DNA from: Candidatus Gastranaerophilales bacterium | Lineage (GTDB): Bacteria > Cyanobacteriota > Vampirovibrionia > Gastranaerophilales > Gastranaerophilaceae | Direction of reading: 5' to 3' | NCBI GenBank assembly: GCA_900772035.1 | Contig: CAAGQE010000222.1 | Span: 1 to 10,126, forward strand | DNA length: 10,126 nt | Part shown: positions 6,689 through 10,126 of the stretch, piece by piece | How positions within the stretch are numbered: the first letter of the stretch is position 1 | Layout of the letters: every line of letters starts with the position of its first letter | Position numbers and translations under genes: made by a program | The notes under the pieces: model-generated | The model's input: only the letters and a program-made list of their open reading frames with translations | The model's database searches: none | Told to the model about the DNA's origin: nothing

Positions 6689-8058
6689 TTTTTCAAGCGA
6701 TTTAGTTTATCATTAACTATCTGCAATGCGTTTAAAAAAGGATCAATAGCGGTCGAAAACGGCGGAGCATAAGGCAAATCAAGCCCCAAGAACTCGTCGA
6801 CTTTGACCGCTTCTTGTATTGCAATAGACGCAGTCGCGACGCGTTTTTCCGCATCTCCTCGACCAATTCCCTGAACGCCCAAAATCTCTCTTGAATTTGC
6901 ATCCACAATCAATTTCAGCGTAATTGTCGCCGCCTGAGGCATATAGCCCGCCCTGTCTTCGCTCGTCACGGTGGCAGTAACTACCTCGTACCCTTGCCTT
7001 TTCGCCTCACGCTCGGTAATACCCGTCATAGCGACAGTAAAATCGAAATATCTGCTGACGGCAGCCCCCAAAACACCTTCAAAATCGCAATTCTTGTTCG
7101 CTATATTAATTGCCGCGCAACGACCTTCTTTATTTGCAGTAGAGCCTAACGGCAACCAACACGGGTGGTTTGTGACCATGTGATGTTTTTCGCAGCAATC
7201 ACCCGCGGCATAAATTCTCGGATAAGAAGTTTTTAAATGGGAATTAACCCAAATACTGCCGTTAACGCCTGTTTTAAGCCCCGCAGCAACCGCAATTTCG
7301 CTATTCGGAACAACACCTGCCGAAACGACAATAAAATCCGTCTCAAACTCATGCCCGTTTTTCGTCACGACCTTTGTCGCAAGCCCGTTTTTCCCAACAA
7401 AGCGAACCGCATAATCTTCGTTGTAGACAGAAATATTCGCTCCGTCACGAGTCAAAATATAATCCTGAATGGTCAGCGCCATATCATCGTCAAAAGCACC
7501 CATCAAATACTTATGCGGATTTATGATATTGACGTGCAAACCGTTATGAATAAAGGCTTCCAAAATCTCGATACCGATATATCCGAATCCGACAATCGTA
7601 ACGTTTTTATGTTCCTGCGCAGCTTTTTTTATCGCAACACCGTCCGACAATTTTCTCAGAGTATAAACATTTTTGAAATCAGAAATATTTTCGATTTTCG
7701 GAATGAACGGTCTTGCCCCCGTCGCGATTACCAAAATATCGAAATACACATCCGACAACTCCGTCTCACCGACCTTTTGAAAAACGACAGTCTGTTTGTC
7801 GGGGTTAATCTTAATCGCTTTTTGCCCCAAAAAGACGCGCACACCGTGTTTTTCAAACTCTTCGGGAGTTCTGACCAAAAGTTCATTTATATCCGAAATA
7901 ATTCCCTCGATATAATAGGGCAAACCGCAGGCAGAATAAGAAATTACCTGCTCTTCGGTATACATTTCGATAACCGCATCGGGGTCTTCTCTTCTGAGTT
8001 TTGCAGCAGTTTTCGGACCTGCTGCACCACCGCCAATAATAACAACTCTTTTTGCCAT
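6685..8058 (-). CDS. CoA-disulfide reductase / NADH oxidase-type flavoprotein
   Basis: A 457-aa FAD- and NAD(P)H-dependent pyridine nucleotide-disulfide oxidoreductase. Visible are the FAD Rossmann motif VVIIGGGAAG (5-14), the single redox cysteine C44 in YSACGLPYYI, ATGARPFIP (112-120), the NAD(P)H motif TIVGFGYIGIE (154-164), and the second FAD motif IYAAGDCCE (282-290). The C-terminal dimerisation domain ends in DLPYAPPFSTAIDP (427-440). The SxCGLPY cysteine plus the YAPPFS motif fit the CoA-disulfide/persulfide reductase branch; water-forming NADH oxidases are close relatives, so the substrate is open. There is no rhodanese domain. The ATG at 8058 is fixed by the Rossmann start, yet there is no ribosome-binding site in the 11 nt before it. 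A terminator-type hairpin ends there instead. It shares the stop tetramer CTAG with the convergent protease gene. Confidence 0.9.
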   Translation of the reverse strand: MAKRVVIIGGGAAGPKTAAKLRREDPDAVIEMYTEEQVISYSACGLPYYIEGIISDINELLVRTPEEFEKHGVRVFLGQKAIKINPDKQTVVFQKVGETELSDVYFDILVIATGARPFIPKIENISDFKNVYTLRKLSDGVAIKKAAQEHKNVTIVGFGYIGIEILEAFIHNGLHVNIINPHKYLMGAFDDDMALTIQDYILTRDGANISVYNEDYAVRFVGKNGLATKVVTKNGHEFETDFIVVSAGVVPNSEIAVAAGLKTGVNGSIWVNSHLKTSYPRIYAAGDCCEKHHMVTNHPCWLPLGSTANKEGRCAAINIANKNCDFEGVLGAAVSRYFDFTVAMTGITEREAKRQGYEVVTATVTSEDRAGYMPQAATITLKLIVDANSREILGVQGIGRGDAEKRVATASIAIQEAVKVDEFLGLDLPYAPPFSTAIDPFLNALQIVNDKLNRLKN

Positions 8059-8063
8059 AATCT

Positions 8064-8093
8064 AAAAAAGGGCTTTTACTTCTGCAAAAGCCC
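8064..8093 (-). terminator. Intrinsic terminator/attenuator directly upstream of the flavoprotein ATG
   Basis: On the minus strand GGGCTTTT (8093-8086), an 8-nt loop and AAAAGCCC (8077-8070) form a perfect 8-bp stem, followed by six T (8069-8064). It ends the hsp20/79-aa transcript, but the flavoprotein ATG is only 5 nt beyond the T run. AAAGGG (8100-8095), just before the stem, could pair instead with CCCTTT of the 3' arm and tail, a competing fold. Confidence 0.82.
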
Positions 8094-8107
8094 ACCCTTT
8101 CTAAATT

Positions 8108-8347
8108 TTAACCGAACTCCATTCTTTGGGTTTCAATTCCTGAAATATCCAAAATCTTTTTTTCTATCAAGATAGCCTTTTCTTTACTCGGAATTTCGAG
8201 CAAAATTATCCCTGATTTTGAACACTCATCTGTCTCATGAAGCCCTAATCTTGTCTTTACAAAACATCCGTATTGGGTCAAAATCTTTTGAATACAGTCG
8301 GAACTGTCAAACCTGTTCTGAGTTCTAATACCTAATATCATCGTCAT
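8108..8347 (-). CDS. Small ACT-like (TM1266-type) regulatory-domain protein, 79 aa
   Basis: The pattern fits a beta-alpha-beta-beta-alpha-beta ferredoxin/ACT-like fold: strand MILGIRTQNR, helix DSSDCIQKILTQYG, strand CFVKTRLGLHE, strand SGIILLEIPS, helix KEKAILIEKKILDI, strand IETQRMEF. The ILxxYG...RLGLHE layout and a final SGIETQ strand resemble the TM1266 family, which is annotated as a putative iron-only hydrogenase system regulator. This match is from memory of the family pattern. Cysteines at 18, 28 and 42 are unremarkable. The gene starts 5 nt after the hsp20 stop, so they form an operon. AAGAG lies just upstream, and an in-frame ATG two codons later (8341) has better spacing. A terminator-type hairpin follows about 15 nt after the stop. 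No hydrogenase gene is in the window. Confidence 0.6.
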   Translation of the reverse strand: MTMILGIRTQNRFDSSDCIQKILTQYGCFVKTRLGLHETDECSKSGIILLEIPSKEKAILIEKKILDISGIETQRMEFG

Positions 8348-8352
8348 TTCTC

Positions 8353-8811
8353 TTACTCTTTAATCTCAATCTGCTTATGTTTTTCTTCTTCACGTTGAAC
8401 TTTTTCCAAATCAATGGTCAAAATACCGTTTTTCAAAGTCGCATCGCACTTGTCGACATTGATGTCATTCGGGAAATACAACGTTCTGCAATAATCGCCG
8501 TAACGAAACTCTGTCTTATGATACTTATGTTTCTTTTCCTCATTTTTTTCCATTGATTTAGATGCCGTTATCGCAAGTGAATTTTTATGCAAATCGAGTT
8601 TAATATCTTCTCTGTCAATCCCCGGCATTTCAACCTTTACGACGTAATTATCCTCGTATTCTTTAATATCTACGGGCATTACCATCCCCTTCATCTCTTG
8701 GTCGAAAACATATTCGGGGAATAAATTATCAAAACTTTTATGCAAAATAGACGTAATATCGTCGTTCAACATGCTCAAAAACGTGTCAGGCTTTTTTATT
8801 AAATACTTCAT
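8353..8811 (-). CDS. Small heat-shock protein, Hsp20/alpha-crystallin family
   Basis: An ATP-independent holdase chaperone that binds unfolding proteins in the cytoplasm as large oligomers. The 152-aa product starts at 8811, where AAGGAG lies 5 nt upstream. The frame stays open back to an ATG at 8895, but that version would run through a hairpin and lacks a ribosome-binding site. The N-terminal arm (1-42, MKYLIKKPDTFLSML...) is followed by the alpha-crystallin domain (about 43-140). It has VKVEMPGIDREDIKLDL, FRYGDYCRTLYFPNDI and the LKNGILTIDL strand with its GxL motif. The C-terminal tail carries the I-x-I anchor IEI in KQIEIKE. It is first in a pair with the 79-aa gene. A large inverted repeat upstream may control it. 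Confidence 0.93.
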   Translation of the reverse strand: MKYLIKKPDTFLSMLNDDITSILHKSFDNLFPEYVFDQEMKGMVMPVDIKEYEDNYVVKVEMPGIDREDIKLDLHKNSLAITASKSMEKNEEKKHKYHKTEFRYGDYCRTLYFPNDINVDKCDATLKNGILTIDLEKVQREEEKHKQIEIKE

Positions 8812-8856
8812 TGTTTCTCCTTTGGCATAGCCGTTTGCTTCAACAAATCCATATTC

Positions 8857-8895
8857 AAAAAAAATAATGGTACTCACATTAGCCATGAGTACCAT
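8857..8895 (-). terminator. Perfect 10-bp hairpin with T tract between the 105-aa gene and hsp20
   Basis: ATGGTACTCA (minus strand 8895-8886), a 9-nt loop and TGAGTACCAT (8876-8867) form a perfect stem, then TATTTTTTTT (8866-8857). This is a strong terminator for the 105-aa gene on the minus strand. Its ACTC-N-GAGT cores and 9-nt loop also recall heat-shock operators of the CIRCE kind. Weak promoter boxes CCGACA (8923-8918) and TATATG (8898-8893), 19 bp apart, would place the repeat at the transcript start of hsp20. Confidence 0.82.
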
Positions 8896-8931
8896 ATACG
8901 AAAGGTTATTTATTTTTTGTCGGTCAGTTAA

Positions 8932-9249
8932 TTATGCTTCTTCTGCTTCTGCTGCGTCCATTTCTGCAAGTTGTTGTTTTTTAAGGTTATGAAGAACCAT
9001 ATCTGCCAACAAATCAAATGATGCCGTGTTTTTGATGTCTGCTGAAAATTCTTTTACCAATGATTCACGAACCATTCTTTCTAAATAAAGTTCTGTTGCT
9101 TCAACATTGCTGTCTTTGTCTCCGCAAAGTAAATCAAAGTATTCGCTGTTGATTTTGTAATCTTCCATTTCCGAAAACATCATCCATTTGAGTTTCGGTT
9201 GGATATTTTTAAGTTCTTTAACTACTTTCAAATTCTTCAAGTTCAACAT
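8932..9249 (-). CDS. Orphan helical protein, 105 aa, function unknown
   Basis: I do not recognise this protein. It is charged and predicted helical. It opens with a basic stretch, MLNLKNLKVVKELKNIQPKLKW, continues with an acidic middle (EDYKINSEYFDLLCGDKDSNVEATELYLERMVRE), and ends in an alanine/glutamate tail (LAEMDAAEAEEA). There is one Cys, no signal peptide and no membrane helix. GAAAGGTAA about 8 nt before the ATG is a usable ribosome-binding site. The gene is monocistronic by position: a 267-bp divergent region is upstream and the 10-bp hairpin terminator lies 36 nt beyond its stop. Nearness to hsp20 is suggestive, not proof, of a stress role. Confidence 0.72.
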   Translation of the reverse strand: MLNLKNLKVVKELKNIQPKLKWMMFSEMEDYKINSEYFDLLCGDKDSNVEATELYLERMVRESLVKEFSADIKNTASFDLLADMVLHNLKKQQLAEMDAAEAEEA

Positions 9250-9250
9250 A

Positions 9251-9294
9251 TTACACTTACCTTTCGTAAAAATTTATTTTCTCTTACACTTACC
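9251..9294 (-). repeat. Direct repeat GGTAAGTGTAA x2, 33 bp apart
   Basis: TTACACTTACC on the plus strand at 9251-9261 and again at 9284-9294 (GGTAAGTGTAA on the minus strand). The 33-bp period is about three helical turns. The proximal copy overlaps the ribosome-binding site of the 105-aa gene, and the distal copy lies in the likely leader or promoter. A related GGTAATTAC is at 9319-9327. This is a candidate binding site for a regulator or RNA-binding protein. Confidence 0.4.
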
Positions 9295-9449
9295 AGTTTA
9301 ATCTTTAAATCCGTCTTTGTAATTACCTTTTCGGATTATTTGATTTAACTTCATCACACTTTCGATACTTATTTAATGAAACTCAAGATTGAAAATTTAC
9401 TTTTTCACCCCATGCGCGTTACATTTCTTAACATATAAAAACTCAATCG

Positions 9450-9487
9450 TTGTCATTATTGCTTTTCGGAAACTAATATCATACAAT
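9450..9487 (+). promoter_or_regulatory. Candidate promoter of the 72-aa gene/nitrilase operon
   Basis: Two overlapping options in the 285-bp divergent region: TTGTCA (9450-9455) with TAATAT (9474-9479), spacing 18; or TTGCTT (9459-9464) with TACAAT (9482-9487), spacing 17. Either gives a leader of roughly 40-50 nt. The rest of 9295-9449 is AT-rich with no clear structure. Confidence 0.4.
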
Positions 9488-9534
9488 TATAGGACGGGAA
9501 AGACATATATTTTTATTTGGAAGTCGAAATATTA

Positions 9535-9753
9535 ATGGGAAAATGCAAAAAAAGAACAATTATAAATAATCCTATTCTCGAAAACCCCATGTCGAGAGTT
9601 GATGCAATCGGTTTAATTATCAGAAAAATCAGAACCAACGAATTGGATACCGATACAAAGAATTTGCTGACACTTTTCGGAATTTCGCAAGAAGAACTTG
9701 TTGAAGCAGGCGCAACGTACGAAGAACTTTCAATTCTCAAAAGGCACATGTAA
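9535..9753 (+). CDS. Orphan small protein, 72 aa, upstream partner of a nitrilase gene
   Basis: I do not recognise this protein. Start ATG 9535 is preferred, with GGAAG 11 nt upstream; a TTG at 9517 would add six residues but has only a distant GGGAAAG. The product begins with a basic MGKCKKRTIINNP segment. It then has two likely helices, VDAIGLIIRKIRTNEL and DTDTKNLLTLFG, followed by ISQEELVEAGATYEELSILKRHM. There is no signal peptide or membrane span; the size suggests a small DNA-, RNA- or protein-binding partner. Its TAA overlaps the ATG of the amidohydrolase gene (TAATG), and an AAAAGG site for that gene lies inside its last codons, so the two are translationally coupled. Confidence 0.7.
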   Translation: MGKCKKRTIINNPILENPMSRVDAIGLIIRKIRTNELDTDTKNLLTLFGISQEELVEAGATYEELSILKRHM

Positions 9754-10126
9754 TGAAAGATACAATCAACCTTGCAGTTGTTAATTTCAAGACGGTTTGG
9801 GGTGACAAATCCGCAAACCTTGATAAAATGGTTAGTTTTATCAAAGAGGGAAGTGAAAAATCTGTCGACCTCATGGTGTTTCCCGAAACATGTCTTACAG
9901 GCTACGTAAATGATAAAGAGCCTGTTCGCGAAAAGAAAATGCACGCAAGACTTGCCGAAACTTTAAACGGCGAATCCGTAAAAGTTATTTCGGAATTATC
10001 AAAAAAGTTTAATATGTACGTTGTTTTCGGAACAAGCGAAAGAGACGAAAACACAAATACCGTCTACAATTCCGCAATAATAACAACTCCAAGCGGCGAG
10101 GTAAAATCATACAGAAAAATTCACCT
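9753..10126 (+). CDS. Nitrilase-superfamily carbon-nitrogen hydrolase, N-terminal part (3' end outside window)
   Basis: The first 124 codons of a CN hydrolase, starting at ATG 9753 in a TAATG junction with the previous gene and open to the window end. INLAVVNFKTVWGDKSANLDKM is the usual first strand and helix. LMVFPETCLTGY carries the catalytic Glu45, and SYRKIHL at 119-125 carries the catalytic Lys122. The catalytic Cys, expected about 30-35 residues later, is outside the window. The family cleaves non-peptide C-N bonds (omega-amidase, N-carbamoylputrescine amidase, beta-ureidopropionase, or the glutaminase domain of NAD synthetase). FGTSERDENTNTVYNSAIITTPSGEV fits the amidase/carbamoylase branches; the substrate cannot be told from this part. 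Confidence 0.9.
   Translation, partial: MKDTINLAVVNFKTVWGDKSANLDKMVSFIKEGSEKSVDLMVFPETCLTGYVNDKEPVREKKMHARLAETLNGESVKVISELSKKFNMYVVFGTSERDENTNTVYNSAIITTPSGEVKSYRKIH

Noticed and set aside
7237..8175. Long plus-strand open frame of 312 codons
   Set aside because: It is antisense to the flavoprotein, whose motifs are complete, and gives a low-complexity Asn/Arg/Phe-rich product with no ribosome-binding site.
8812..8895. 28-residue N-terminal extension of Hsp20 starting at 8895
   Set aside because: The start lies in the hairpin stem without a ribosome-binding site, while ATG 8811 has AAGGAG at 5 nt and gives a normal Hsp20 start.
8867..8895. True CIRCE operator
   Set aside because: Only the ACTC/GAGT cores and the 9-nt loop agree; the outer TTAGC/GCTAA bases are missing, so it is reported as CIRCE-like at most.
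9295..9449. Riboswitch or small RNA in the divergent gap
   Set aside because: AT-rich, with no stable GC stem, terminator or known aptamer core that I can recognise.

Overview
The window is about 10 kb of AT-rich bacterial chromosome with closely spaced, mostly housekeeping genes on both strands. The best lineage guess is a gut-type Candidatus Melainabacteria (Gastranaerophilales). It rests on an LL-diaminopimelate aminotransferase, a cyanobacterium-like VKOR fused to a thioredoxin-fold domain, a CtpA-type S41 protease, and the low-GC, AAA/GAA-rich coding style. A Firmicute or another low-GC lineage is not excluded. I see no IS element, phage gene, tRNA, rRNA or CRISPR array.

Left part (1-2652): the 3' end of dapL closes with a strong intrinsic terminator. 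A small orphan gene on the minus strand (58 aa) has its own terminator back to back with the dapL one. After an AT-rich intergenic region with nested inverted repeats comes a two-gene operon: a VKOR/DsbA fusion for disulfide formation in the envelope, and queH, the last enzyme of queuosine synthesis, coupled through an ATGA overlap.

Middle part (2653-8058): an uncharacterised GT-C-like polytopic membrane protein has an extended -10 promoter so close to its ATG that the mRNA may be leaderless. It runs tail to tail into mnmA (tRNA 2-thiouridylase) with an 11-bp overlap. mnmA is divergent from a secreted S41 C-terminal processing protease. That protease in turn runs tail to tail into a CoA-disulfide reductase/NADH oxidase-type flavoprotein, both genes using one CTAG for their stop codons.

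Right part (8059-10126): on the minus strand, a 105-aa orphan, then a small heat-shock protein (Hsp20) followed 5 nt later by a 79-aa ACT-like protein, then the flavoprotein. Terminator-type hairpins stand before hsp20 and directly before the flavoprotein start codon, so both could act as attenuators. Diverging to the right, a 72-aa orphan is coupled by TAATG to a nitrilase-superfamily amidohydrolase that runs off the window.

Two tRNA wobble-modification genes (queH, mnmA) and two thiol/disulfide enzymes (VKOR-DsbA, the flavoprotein) give a loose redox and tRNA-modification flavour, but no single new multi-gene system is evident. The most interesting items are the hairpin-controlled flavoprotein and hsp20 starts, the Hsp20/ACT-like pair, and the orphan-nitrilase pair.
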